Origin: Lachnospiraceae bacterium
Lineage (GTDB): Bacteria > Bacillota > Clostridia > Lachnospirales > Lachnospiraceae
Assembly: GCA_017436865.1 (NCBI GenBank)
Contig: JAFSCH010000091.1
Span: 1 to 64,000 of the forward strand
Reading direction: 5' to 3'
Length of the DNA stretch: 64,000 bases
Made by a program: the position numbers and the translations under genes. The notes beneath the pieces were generated by a model, which was not told the DNA's origin, ran no database searches, and saw nothing but the letters and a program-made list of their open reading frames with translations. Below are positions 35,416 through 44,280 of this stretch, piece after piece. The stretch's first letter is position 1; each line of letters begins with the position of its first letter.

Positions 35416-36255
35416 TTATGAATCGGACTCAGGCTTGGACGAATGAAGTGTGATACATACAACTTCTCTTGGGTTATGAAATCTTGGAACGGCAGCGTCC
35501 CCTAAACCACGACTGGATATCATAGTAGAATAACCAACGGTATAGATGCCACTGTCGAATTTTGGAAACAATTCTTTTTCATTAGAGATAATGCCACCGA
35601 TAAATGGAAGGCAGACGATGCCGCCGTGCGTGTGACCGGACAATACCAGATCATAATTATAAGGTGCTATTCCATTGAATTTATCCGTTCCATGATAGAG
35701 AAGGATATTAAAATAGGAAGTGTTCGCATAATCGATATCATTTCGAAGGTTCTGCATGGTTTTGCGAAAATCAAGTCCACTTAAGAGAATGGAATCGTTT
35801 TCGCGGGTTAGGATAACAGAGTTATCATTTAAATTCGTAACGCCATATTTCTCATGTAGCGCTAAGGATTCTGCTAATGGAGCGAGTTTGTCATACTCGT
35901 GATTGCCATTTATATAGTAAATGGGGGCGATGTCATGAATGCCTTCCAAGAGATGAGCATAGTTATCAATCGGATGTTCATCATCAATGGAATCTCCGGT
36001 GAAAACGATGATATCCGGATGCGTATCACGTATGGTTTGAATCAAATCAGATTCTTCTTTGCCGAAATCCCTACAGTGGAAATCAGAGATTTGTGTGATA
36101 CGGTAGCCATCGAAAGCAGCTGGAACTTTAGAACTGGTGTAGGAGTATTCGGTTACAGTTAAAGGATTGTAAAAACCTATTATTATATAGAAGAAAAACA
36201 AACCAAGACATAATAATACGATAATTTTTCTGGTTAACAGATTTTTATATTTCAT
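35416..36255 (-). CDS. Membrane-anchored metallophosphoesterase (YkuE-like)
   Basis: A signal-anchor helix is followed by the calcineurin-like motif series ISDFHCR, VFTGDSID, YINGNHEY, LLYHGT and LSGHTHGG, giving the two-metal site. It ends with SSRGLGDAAVPRFHNPREV, typical of YkuE-type enzymes. Activity is phosphodiesterase or phosphatase on the outer face; the substrate is unknown. The ATG at 36255 has AGAGGT at good spacing, while TTG at 36273 and ATG at 36258 do not. A hairpin with GAG/CTC ends spans the stop codon and serves as terminator. Confidence 0.85.
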   Translation of the reverse strand: MKYKNLLTRKIIVLLCLGLFFFYIIIGFYNPLTVTEYSYTSSKVPAAFDGYRITQISDFHCRDFGKEESDLIQTIRDTHPDIIVFTGDSIDDEHPIDNYAHLLEGIHDIAPIYYINGNHEYDKLAPLAESLALHEKYGVTNLNDNSVILTRENDSILLSGLDFRKTMQNLRNDIDYANTSYFNILLYHGTDKFNGIAPYNYDLVLSGHTHGGIVCLPFIGGIISNEKELFPKFDSGIYTVGYSTMISSRGLGDAAVPRFHNPREVVCITLHSSKPESDS

Positions 36256-36286
36256 CATAATACCTCTTTTCAATCAACAAAATAGA

Positions 36287-36305
36287 TGTTACAGGAAGAG
36301 TAACA
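36287..36305. repeat. TGTTAC/GTAACA inverted repeat before EPS locus 2
   Basis: TGTTAC and GTAACA are separated by seven bases, about 66 bases before the start of the Wzz-like gene. It may be an operator or a promoter-linked element. I see no clean promoter pair beside it. Confidence 0.35.
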
Positions 36306-36370
36306 AATTAACGTTGATTATAACATAAAAAACAAAGAAGTAAAGAAATAAAGAAAGAAAGGTAAGAAAA

Positions 36371-37075
36371 ATGAATTACGAAAATGAATTAGAAATCGAT
36401 TTAGGAAGATGCTTCCGTGCATTGATGAAGAAATGGTGGTTTATGGCAGTGATGGCAGTACTATTCGGTATTGCAGGATTAGCACTGACTTTGGAAAAAG
36501 AGGATGATATCTACTCTGCTACGTCGAGTGTGTATGTTATGTCGGCAGAGTCATACAGCCAGACACAGGTAGGTATCACGGCGATGAATGCTTATGCAGA
36601 TATTGCTACATCCATGAAGGTGTGTGAAAGAGCAGCACTTTTGATGGGAGCGGAGAATGTTACTGGTGAGAAGATTATGAAGGCAACGACAGTGTCTACA
36701 GGCGAAGAGAGTGTAGCTTCAGCTTATATACAGAAGAATTCTACCGTTATGACAGTAACTTGCCAATCAAACAATCCAGTGGAAGCGATGGAAATGGCTC
36801 AGGCAGTGGCGGAAGCGTTTGTAATGGAAATGGAAAATATTACCGGAACAGATGCGGTTCGTATGTTGGATAAGCCTCATGCGTACAAAATGACTTATGA
36901 TGCAACACAGCATCAGTGGATGATTCGTATTGTGGCATTTTTATTTGGTGCTGTATTTGCAGCTGCGATTATTGTGTTTACAGAGATTTTTGATGCTAAG
37001 GCAAGAACGATTAGAGAATGCACAATGAAGGATGAGCTTCCTGTTATTGGTGTGATTCCAGTAACAAAGGAATAA
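36371..37075 (+). CDS. Wzz/CapA-like polysaccharide co-polymerase (second locus)
   Basis: The 234-residue protein has a first membrane helix near residues 21-40, an extracytoplasmic domain with CQSNNPVEAMEMAQAVAEAF, and a second helix near 187-206. The C-terminal tail reads ELPVIGVIPVTKE. It is a paralogue of the protein at 2603-3277. It should set chain length for EPS locus 2 and bind the following CpsD-like protein. It is the first gene of the operon, and the next gene follows 12 bases later. Confidence 0.87.
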   Translation: MNYENELEIDLGRCFRALMKKWWFMAVMAVLFGIAGLALTLEKEDDIYSATSSVYVMSAESYSQTQVGITAMNAYADIATSMKVCERAALLMGAENVTGEKIMKATTVSTGEESVASAYIQKNSTVMTVTCQSNNPVEAMEMAQAVAEAFVMEMENITGTDAVRMLDKPHAYKMTYDATQHQWMIRIVAFLFGAVFAAAIIVFTEIFDAKARTIRECTMKDELPVIGVIPVTKE

Positions 37076-37087
37076 GGAGGGAAAAAG

Positions 37088-37810
37088 ATGAAGTTGGATA
37101 TCTATAAGAATAAAGACTATAAATTAAACGATGCTTTTGATCAGACTGTTATGAATATTCATATTCAGAGAGAGAAGAAGGGATATAAGACCTTTGCAAT
37201 CTGTGGATGTGAGCCGGGCGATGGTGCTACAACGGTAGCGATTAATCTCGCAGCAGGACTTGCAGCTTCCGGATGGAAGACGGTACTGGTAGACGGTGAT
37301 ATGCGTAAGAAGAGCATGTATAAGAGATTAAATGAAGATACGACATTGGGACTTTCGAATTACTTGAATGATCAGGTGAAGATGGATGAGATTATCTATG
37401 AGACAACAACAGAGTATCTCTCTTATGTGCCATGTGGAGACTTGACCAATAATCCGGTAAGACTGTTATGTTCCTCTAAAATGGATGATGCCAAGAAAGA
37501 GTTAGCTGAAAAGTATGATTTTGTTATCTTTGATATGCCGGCAATAAATGCTGCGATGGATGCGAACGTTATGGCTGTGAAGGCAGATGCGTGCATCTTG
37601 GTAGTAGCATCTGGAGAAACATCGAAAAAGGGATTAGCAGCTGCAGTGAATACGTTAAAGGAAGAAGAGGCAAATCTACTCGGTGTTATTGTAAATAAGA
37701 CAGATATGGATGAGTATAAGAGATATCGTAAGGATTATGATTACTTTAAAAAGGAACGTTTCCTGCAGAACGCAAAACGTGCAGCAAAGAAAAATAAGAA
37801 GAATAAGTAA
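37088..37810 (+). CDS. CpsD/CapB-like tyrosine-kinase-family ATPase, Walker A lysine replaced by Ala
   Basis: The BY-kinase-like domain has Walker A' TVLVDGDMRK and Walker B-like FVIFDMPA. The P-loop GCEPGDGATT (residues 40-49) has Ala47 where the nucleotide-binding Lys is expected. The C-terminal segment YKRYRKDYDYFKKER carries four Tyr, which resembles the YRHYVKNYDYF of the first-locus paralogue. It is encoded between the co-polymerase and the Ig-like protein. It may be a regulatory pseudokinase or use a non-standard nucleotide site. Confidence 0.82.
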   Translation: MKLDIYKNKDYKLNDAFDQTVMNIHIQREKKGYKTFAICGCEPGDGATTVAINLAAGLAASGWKTVLVDGDMRKKSMYKRLNEDTTLGLSNYLNDQVKMDEIIYETTTEYLSYVPCGDLTNNPVRLLCSSKMDDAKKELAEKYDFVIFDMPAINAAMDANVMAVKADACILVVASGETSKKGLAAAVNTLKEEEANLLGVIVNKTDMDEYKRYRKDYDYFKKERFLQNAKRAAKKNKKNK

Positions 37811-37839
37811 ACGGATGCGATAAAAGGATGGAGAAAAAG

Positions 37840-38751
37840 ATGAGAAAGACATTAAAAAGTATAGCTTTGAGTATGTTACTGGTATGCGGAGTTGCCTGTA
37901 CAGATGTAACGGTTCATGCAACACAGCTGGCTAGTGCGGAATCAGCAGTTGTGGATATAGAGGCATACGAAGTGGAAGAAGGAGCATTGAATGCCGGAGA
38001 GCAGATTACGCTGAATCTGAAGTTGAAAAATAATAGTGAGGTAACAGATGCAAAGAATGCAGTTGTAACATTTGAATCTATGGATGGTGCTTTGGCCCCA
38101 ATCTACGGTGATGACAACCAGATCTATGTTGGTACTATTCCGGCAGGACAGACAGTTAATGTGATGATTGAAGCGGTAGTGAATAAGCAGTATAAAGCAG
38201 ATGCGACACCACTGAAATGTTACTTTACTTATGTATCAGGGGCCTCTGCATTGAATAATACAGTTGTAATCAATATTCCTACTAACGTAGCTGGAATTCT
38301 CCAGGCGGAATCGGTAGTGGTGGCAGAGAATGCTACTGTGGGAGTAAATGCTTTGGTTAGTGTTCGTTGTAAGAATGGTGGAACGACAACAATTACAGAT
38401 GCAAAGCTGGTAGTAACAGGTAATGTGCAGGAAGATAACAAGGAGATTCTGTTACCGGCTATTAGTGAGGGAAAGACAATTGCAGAAGATTATTATGTAA
38501 GCTTTGTAGAAAGTGGAATCCAAAATCTCCAGCTGGAGTTACAGTATACAGATACAAAGGGAAATGTTTGTACGATTGACTGTGGAGAATATAAGGTAAA
38601 TGTAACAGATAAAATGGCAGGAACGAATTATGATGCAGTAGTAGAGCAGACAGAGGGAACAAGTGCTGTTGTATTAAAAATGATTCTGTTAGGAGCTGCA
38701 GTATGCATGATTGCCGGTGTGACATTAGGATATTTAAAGAAACGTCGTTAA
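37840..38751 (+). CDS. Membrane-anchored extracellular Ig/CARDB-like protein (second locus)
   Basis: A signal peptide ends near HATQ; two beta-rich CARDB/Ig-like modules follow (patterns LNLKLKNNSE and VSVRCKNGGT), and a C-terminal helix ends KKRR. It is the paralogue of 1701-2597. The ATG at 37840 is preferred because AAGGATGGAG stands before it; an ATG at 37828 is too close to that site. The repeated Wzz-like/CpsD-like/Ig-like trio points to a role with the EPS machinery. Confidence 0.72.
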   Translation: MRKTLKSIALSMLLVCGVACTDVTVHATQLASAESAVVDIEAYEVEEGALNAGEQITLNLKLKNNSEVTDAKNAVVTFESMDGALAPIYGDDNQIYVGTIPAGQTVNVMIEAVVNKQYKADATPLKCYFTYVSGASALNNTVVINIPTNVAGILQAESVVVAENATVGVNALVSVRCKNGGTTTITDAKLVVTGNVQEDNKEILLPAISEGKTIAEDYYVSFVESGIQNLQLELQYTDTKGNVCTIDCGEYKVNVTDKMAGTNYDAVVEQTEGTSAVVLKMILLGAAVCMIAGVTLGYLKKRR

Positions 38752-38822
38752 GGATATAATTAATATAGAAATAAAGGTTGCAAAAAGAGAGCGAAATAGA
38801 AGTTGATGAGGGAGGAAGTAAT

Positions 38823-40019
38823 ATGAAGATTGCAATGATAGGACATAAGAGAATACCATCTAGAGAAGGTGGAATCGAGATTGTCGTGGAAGAATTGGCA
38901 GAGAGAATGGTAGCAAAGGGACATGAAGTATACTGTTATAACAGAAAAGGACATCATGTATCCGGTGATAAGGATAATGACCTTGAAGAGGTTAAGTTAT
39001 ATAAAGGTATCCATATTATCACAACACCAACTTTTGAAAAGAAGAGCCTGAATGCCTTTGTATATTCTGTATTAGCAACTATGCATGCCGTGTTCCAGAA
39101 GTATGACGTCATTCATTTTCATGCTTCCGGTTCCTGTGCGATGCTTCCAATTGCTAAGTTATTTGGCAAGCATACAGTAGCGACGATTCATGGACTTGAC
39201 AGTCAGAGAGCAAAATGGGGCGGTTTCGCTTCTAAGTATCTACAGTTTGGCGAAAAGATGGCTGCTAAGTATGCAGATGAGTTAATTGTATTATCCGAAG
39301 GGAATCGCAAGTACTTTAAGGATATGTATGATAGAAATGCAACGTTAGTTCCAAATGGAATCGACCCTCAGGAAATCAAAGAAGCGAAGCTGATTTTGGA
39401 AAGATATGGTCTGGAGAGAAAAAGTTATATCCTATTCTTGGCAAGAATCGTACCCGAGAAAGGACTTCATTATCTAATCGAAGCGTTTAAGGATATCGAA
39501 ACAGATAAGAAGCTTTGTATCGTTGGTGGAACTTCTCATTCTGACGAATATGTAGAACAGGTTGTTAAGATGGCAGAGGATGATCCTCGTATTATGTTCC
39601 TTGGCTTCCAGCAGGGAGAAGCATTACAGGAATTGTTCAGTAATGCGTATCTATATGTATTGCCAAGCGATGTGGAAGGTATGCCGATTTCCTTATTAGA
39701 AGCAATGAGCTATGGAAACTGCTGTGTGGTAAGTGATATCGTAGAAAATGCTTCTGTTGTTGAAGACAAAGGAGTAACCTTCAAAAAGGGAAGCGTTGAG
39801 AGCTTGAGAAATGAGTTAAAGAACCTTATCGAAGATGAAAGAATCGTACATATGTTAAAGAAGGAAGCAAGACCATTTATCACAGCTAAGTATAACTGGG
39901 ATGAGATTGTGGATAAAACGTTGCAGTTATATGAGGCTAAGCCAGAGACACGAAAGAGTGCAAAGGTAAAGAAAACGCAGGTGGTTATGGCTGAAGGAAC
40001 AGAGCAAGAAAGAGTGTAA
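38823..40019 (+). CDS. GT4 family glycosyltransferase (DUF1972 N-terminal type)
   Basis: The protein begins MKIAMIGHKRIPSREGGIEI and has HFHASGSC, TIHGLDSQRAKW and LVPNGID. The GT-B C-terminal domain shows ILFLARIVPEKG and LPSDVEGMPISLLEAM, with the EX7E retaining motif. The N-terminal domain is like DUF1972, common in rhamnosyl- or galactosyl-transferring EPS enzymes. GGGAGGAAGTAAT stands before the ATG at 38823. Sugar specificity is unknown. Confidence 0.88.
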   Translation: MKIAMIGHKRIPSREGGIEIVVEELAERMVAKGHEVYCYNRKGHHVSGDKDNDLEEVKLYKGIHIITTPTFEKKSLNAFVYSVLATMHAVFQKYDVIHFHASGSCAMLPIAKLFGKHTVATIHGLDSQRAKWGGFASKYLQFGEKMAAKYADELIVLSEGNRKYFKDMYDRNATLVPNGIDPQEIKEAKLILERYGLERKSYILFLARIVPEKGLHYLIEAFKDIETDKKLCIVGGTSHSDEYVEQVVKMAEDDPRIMFLGFQQGEALQELFSNAYLYVLPSDVEGMPISLLEAMSYGNCCVVSDIVENASVVEDKGVTFKKGSVESLRNELKNLIEDERIVHMLKKEARPFITAKYNWDEIVDKTLQLYEAKPETRKSAKVKKTQVVMAEGTEQERV

Positions 40020-40038
40020 ATAAAAGGGGTGGAATATA

Positions 40039-40959
40039 TTGAAGTGGAGTTTTAGAACTACATATGTTTTGGGATTATGCATCATTATAATGGCTAGTTG
40101 TATGGTGAGTAAGGTAAATGCTGAGCCAGCAAAAGTATTATATCTATCAAAAGATGAGATTTTAACAGCAAATGAAAAAGATTATGAAGGTGTGAAATTT
40201 TTGAAGTGGAAAGGATATAAAAGTTCTAAAACAAAAGAACATGATGGTATTATTCCGATAAATTTATTATCAGATGAAATATATTGCTCTATGAATTTAC
40301 CATCGGAGAGTCGATGGAGTGATATGATAAAGTGGAAAAGAGATAATGGTGAAGTGATGTGTAAGATGTCTGATAAGCATTCTTCACTAGTTGGCATAGG
40401 AACAATATATCAAACCGCAGAAAAAGACTTGCCAGATAAATTTACACTATGTATAGGTAAAATAAAAACTTTTGTTTATTTGAAAAGTGTTGATAAATGG
40501 ATTTTGTTAGATGAACAACCTTATCCCAAAGGTGTTTACTTATATAAAATGCCGTGGAAAGAAAATGTAAAAAAGAAGTGCAATAAACTGACTACTTATT
40601 CAGATCATATTGAAGTGGAAATGTCGAAAGAAGAATTTTCAGGCTATGCTCTTCATTTTTGGGGAAAAAGAAAGAATGTAGAACAAGAAGATGTTTTATA
40701 CGTGGCAAGTGCATATGAGTTTTGGATTAAAGAAAAAGGGAATGATGGAGCATTTACTGCAATGATTGGGGTTGATGCTAAAGATGAAAATGGGAGTCAA
40801 GAAAGTATATCACAGTTATTCTGTAGTAGAGGGCTAAGAGTAACTACTAAAAAAAGAACACATTGGGGGCATACAATTCCAAATGCTGAATATGATGAAC
40901 TTTACGATGGTCATGTTCTGAAATTACTTTATAATAAGTGGTGGAATTTATCTAAGTAA
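40039..40959 (+). CDS. Secreted protein of unknown function
   Basis: A signal-peptide-like N-terminus (to about residue 28, ending VNAEP) precedes a 278-residue mature part rich in Lys, Asp and aromatic residues. No membrane helix or sorting signal is visible at the C-terminus. The start is TTG with AGGGGTGG before it. I recognise no domain. The place inside the EPS operon, just before a GT4, suggests a part in glycan assembly, modification or attachment outside the cell. Confidence 0.6.
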   Translation: MKWSFRTTYVLGLCIIIMASCMVSKVNAEPAKVLYLSKDEILTANEKDYEGVKFLKWKGYKSSKTKEHDGIIPINLLSDEIYCSMNLPSESRWSDMIKWKRDNGEVMCKMSDKHSSLVGIGTIYQTAEKDLPDKFTLCIGKIKTFVYLKSVDKWILLDEQPYPKGVYLYKMPWKENVKKKCNKLTTYSDHIEVEMSKEEFSGYALHFWGKRKNVEQEDVLYVASAYEFWIKEKGNDGAFTAMIGVDAKDENGSQESISQLFCSRGLRVTTKKRTHWGHTIPNAEYDELYDGHVLKLLYNKWWNLSK

Positions 40960-40976
40960 AAGAAAGAGAGAGATTT

Positions 40977-42095
40977 ATGATTCGAATATTACATTCTGTT
41001 AGCAATATGGATAGAGCAGGAATTGAGACAATGCTTATGAACTATTATAGACATATGGATCATGATAAAGTACAGTTTGATTTTTTATGTAATAAAAAGA
41101 AACCTGGTGCTTATGATGAAGAAATAAAACAATTGGGTGGGGAAATCTATCGAACACCAGGATTAAATCCATTGAAATTTTTAGAGTACTTAAAATATAT
41201 GAAGGAGTTGCTTGAGAAACACCCAGAATATAAAGTAATAGAAGCACACAATGGTGCATTCGGAGTATATGCATTACATGCAGCTAAAAAGAATAGAGTA
41301 CCTGTTAGAATATATCATGCTCATGGAGCTAGTATAACAGTTGATTTAAAGATGCCATTAAAATTGTTTTGTAAGTCAAGATTAAAAAATAATATGACAC
41401 ATCATTTTACTTGCGGAAAGGCAGCTGCGGAATTTTATTTTGGAAAGTGTATAGTAGATAAAAATGATTACGAATTGATTCCTAACGCTATTGAAATCGA
41501 AAGATTCATATTTAATTCTCAGATTCGAGAGGAAATGAGAATTAAATATAATTTAACAGATAAGCATGTTATTGGGCATGTTGGAAGATTTATGACGCAA
41601 AAAAATCATGAATTCTTAATTAAACTTTTTACGGAATATCATAAACTAGATAATAAGGCAGTATTGGTTCTTTTAGGTGATGGTGAGCTGATGGAAGGTA
41701 TGAAAGAGAAAGTAATGCAGCTCGGATTGCAAGATAATGTTTTATTTGTTGGAAATGTTAGTAATGTTAATGAATGGTATCAGGCGTTTGATTTATTTGT
41801 TTTACCTTCAATTTGGGAAGGGCTTCCTGTTGTTGGAGTAGAAGCACAAGCTGCTGATTTACCTTGTATTTTCTCGGATAGCATTACAAAAGAAATTGGA
41901 TTTTCTGAGAAGGCCTCCTTCATTTCATTGAATGCTTCATTGGATGAGTGGATAAAAGAGATTAGTGAAAAAATAGTTTTGACAGAACGTAAGAATCAAG
42001 AAGAATTGATTACTCATAATCACTATAATATTAAGAAAGAAGCTGTAGTATTACAGGAAAGATATATAGAACTGTATGGAGAATGTAATAGATGA
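40977..42095 (+). CDS. GT4 family glycosyltransferase (EpsF-like)
   Basis: It starts MIRILHSVSNMDRAGIETML, a typical EpsF-like N-terminus, and has IYHAHGASI, LIPNAIEIERF, GHVGRFMTQKNHEFLI and LPSIWEGLPVVGVEAQ. This is the GT-B fold of family 4 retaining transferases. The gene overlaps the next one by four bases (ATGA). It likely adds an EPS sugar; donor unknown. Confidence 0.88.
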   Translation: MIRILHSVSNMDRAGIETMLMNYYRHMDHDKVQFDFLCNKKKPGAYDEEIKQLGGEIYRTPGLNPLKFLEYLKYMKELLEKHPEYKVIEAHNGAFGVYALHAAKKNRVPVRIYHAHGASITVDLKMPLKLFCKSRLKNNMTHHFTCGKAAAEFYFGKCIVDKNDYELIPNAIEIERFIFNSQIREEMRIKYNLTDKHVIGHVGRFMTQKNHEFLIKLFTEYHKLDNKAVLVLLGDGELMEGMKEKVMQLGLQDNVLFVGNVSNVNEWYQAFDLFVLPSIWEGLPVVGVEAQAADLPCIFSDSITKEIGFSEKASFISLNASLDEWIKEISEKIVLTERKNQEELITHNHYNIKKEAVVLQERYIELYGECNR

Positions 42096-43150
42096 AGATA
42101 GGAATTTTGACACATCATTATATAAATAACTTTGGAGCTTTTTTGCAGACATATGCATTACAGGAAGCTATAAAAGAGATGTATCCAAAGGATGAGGTAT
42201 ATGTTATCAATGCAATAAATCTGAAGCATTTTGTAATAAATACTGGTGGATGGTTTCGTTTTTATAAAGATAGAGAGAATCTTAAAGCATGGACTGAAAA
42301 GATTCATCTTCCATCTACTTTTTATAAAGCAAGAAAGCAGTATTTACAATTAACTAAGCGTTGTTATTCAACAAAGGCAATAAATAAATTAGGATTAGAC
42401 TGTATTGTAATCGGAAGTGATGAAGTATGGAATTATCAAGAGGGAAAAGGTAACGCTGCAGTTAAGTTTGGAGAAGATTTGGATTGTAAGAAGTTAATTG
42501 CATATGCTCCAAGTGTAGGAAAAAGTTGTGTTACAGAGCAGATGCCTCAATATATAAAGAATGGACTTGAGAGATTCCATGCAATTTCGTCTAGAGATGA
42601 TTTGACAGAGGAATTTGTAGAGAAAATAGTCAATATTAAACCGAAACGTGTACTTGACCCGACTTTTATGGCACCATTTCCACAGGAAAATTGTAAGAAA
42701 GCAAAAACACCGTACATAATGTTTTATTATTGCGATGGTATTCCAAATGAGATGAAAAAACAGATTGTGGAAGAAGCTCATAGAAAAGGAATGAAGGTTT
42801 ATGGAGCGGGAGAATGTGATAAAAAATATTCTGATATTACAGTAAATCTTACTCCATTTGAGTGGATAGGTATGTTTAGAAATGCAGAATTTGTTTTCAC
42901 AGGAACGTTTCATGGAGCAGTATTTTCAATATTAAATCATCGTCAGTTTCAGGTATATATGACAAATCAGAGCAGAATCAAGAAGATAACTTCTCTATTA
43001 AATCAATTTGCCATTGATTTAAAGAGTGTTGATTTGATGCAGGGAAATAAACCTTTTGAAGAAAAGATATCATATGATGTAGTGGATGAGCATATTGATG
43101 CATTGAGAAAACAGAGTAGAGAATTCTTAGAAAGTATAGGTGAAGAATAA
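42092..43150 (+). CDS. Polysaccharide pyruvyl transferase family protein
   Basis: It has IGILTHHYINNFGAFLQTYALQEAI, CIVIGSDEVWNYQ, IAYAPSVGKS, VLDPTF and FTGTFHGAVFSILN, the motif order of the PS_pyruv_trans family (PF04230). It should transfer pyruvate or a related group to an EPS sugar. It is translationally coupled to the preceding GT4. The next gene is a paralogue, and a third lies at 50344-51390. Confidence 0.85.
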   Translation: MKIGILTHHYINNFGAFLQTYALQEAIKEMYPKDEVYVINAINLKHFVINTGGWFRFYKDRENLKAWTEKIHLPSTFYKARKQYLQLTKRCYSTKAINKLGLDCIVIGSDEVWNYQEGKGNAAVKFGEDLDCKKLIAYAPSVGKSCVTEQMPQYIKNGLERFHAISSRDDLTEEFVEKIVNIKPKRVLDPTFMAPFPQENCKKAKTPYIMFYYCDGIPNEMKKQIVEEAHRKGMKVYGAGECDKKYSDITVNLTPFEWIGMFRNAEFVFTGTFHGAVFSILNHRQFQVYMTNQSRIKKITSLLNQFAIDLKSVDLMQGNKPFEEKISYDVVDEHIDALRKQSREFLESIGEE

Positions 43151-44254
43151 GTGAAGGTAGCAGTAATAACAAGACATGCGATATGTAATTATGGTTCATT
43201 TTTGCAGTCGTATGCATTGCAGAAAGCAATTGAAAAGTTAGGAAATGAAGCTGTTATTATTGATTATATACGAGAAGATGAAGAGTATCACAAACGTATT
43301 AACATAGCTTTAAAAAAATCAAAGCGTTGGAACAAAAACTTATTAATGCGTACGATTTATAAGGTGAGCAGATATCCTGAAACGGTATTGATGGAAAGAA
43401 AATTTGCGCAGTTTCGTAAGAAACATTTGAATATGACGAAATTATACACTAGCATACAAGAGCTTGAGAAGGATAAGCCACAAGCAGATATTTATTGTAC
43501 AGGAAGTGACCAGGTATGGGGACCAATTAGTCTTGATAATTATGATCCAGCATATTGTTTGGATTTTACAAACGATGAAGATGTAAAAATTTCTTATGCA
43601 GCAAGTTTTGGTAAAACAAAATTTGAAGGTGACACGATGTTGTATTTTGCAAATGCATTGAAAAAATATAAGTATCTTAGTGTTAGAGAGAATAGTGCTA
43701 CTGAAATAATAAGTGGAATGGGAATTGATAAAGTAGAGCAGGTATTAGATCCTACATTATTACTTAATTCAGATGAATGGTCAAAGCTTATTGAAAAAGA
43801 AATTTCAGGAAAGTATGTATTAGTTTATCAGATACATTCAAATCCGGAATTAGATAAATATGCAGAAGAATTTGCAAAAAAAGTAAATTTACCATTATTA
43901 AGAGTGTCATTCTATTTACATCAAGTAAGTCGTAGTGGAAAGTTGATTTATTTGCCGACAATTGGAGAATTTTTATCATATATAAAGAATGCAGAATATA
44001 TGATTACAGATTCATTCCATGGTACAGCATTTGCAATAAATTTTAATACACAATTTGTTAATGTTGTTCATGATGAAACAGCAACAAGAAATCAGAGTTT
44101 ATTGCAGTTAACAGGATTAACAGACAGAATTGTAATAGACAAAAAGAATTTTGATATCTTTAATAAGAAAATTGATTTCTCAAAAGTCAATGAGATAATT
44201 GAAGAAAATCGTAAGAAATCAGTTGATAGACTAAAAGTATTTCTTGAGAAGTAA
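43151..44254 (+). CDS. Polysaccharide pyruvyl transferase family protein
   Basis: It starts at a GTG directly after the stop of its paralogue. Motifs are NYGSFLQSYALQKAI, CTGSDQVWGP, SYAASFGK, VLDPTLLL and MITDSFHGTAFAINF. The closest relatives in the window are the proteins at 42092 and 50344. It is followed by an F420-beta-like Fe-S protein, a pairing seen again downstream. Confidence 0.85.
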   Translation: MKVAVITRHAICNYGSFLQSYALQKAIEKLGNEAVIIDYIREDEEYHKRINIALKKSKRWNKNLLMRTIYKVSRYPETVLMERKFAQFRKKHLNMTKLYTSIQELEKDKPQADIYCTGSDQVWGPISLDNYDPAYCLDFTNDEDVKISYAASFGKTKFEGDTMLYFANALKKYKYLSVRENSATEIISGMGIDKVEQVLDPTLLLNSDEWSKLIEKEISGKYVLVYQIHSNPELDKYAEEFAKKVNLPLLRVSFYLHQVSRSGKLIYLPTIGEFLSYIKNAEYMITDSFHGTAFAINFNTQFVNVVHDETATRNQSLLQLTGLTDRIVIDKKNFDIFNKKIDFSKVNEIIEENRKKSVDRLKVFLEK

Positions 44255-44280
44255 TAGATGTTTTGGTAAGGAGAATATCG

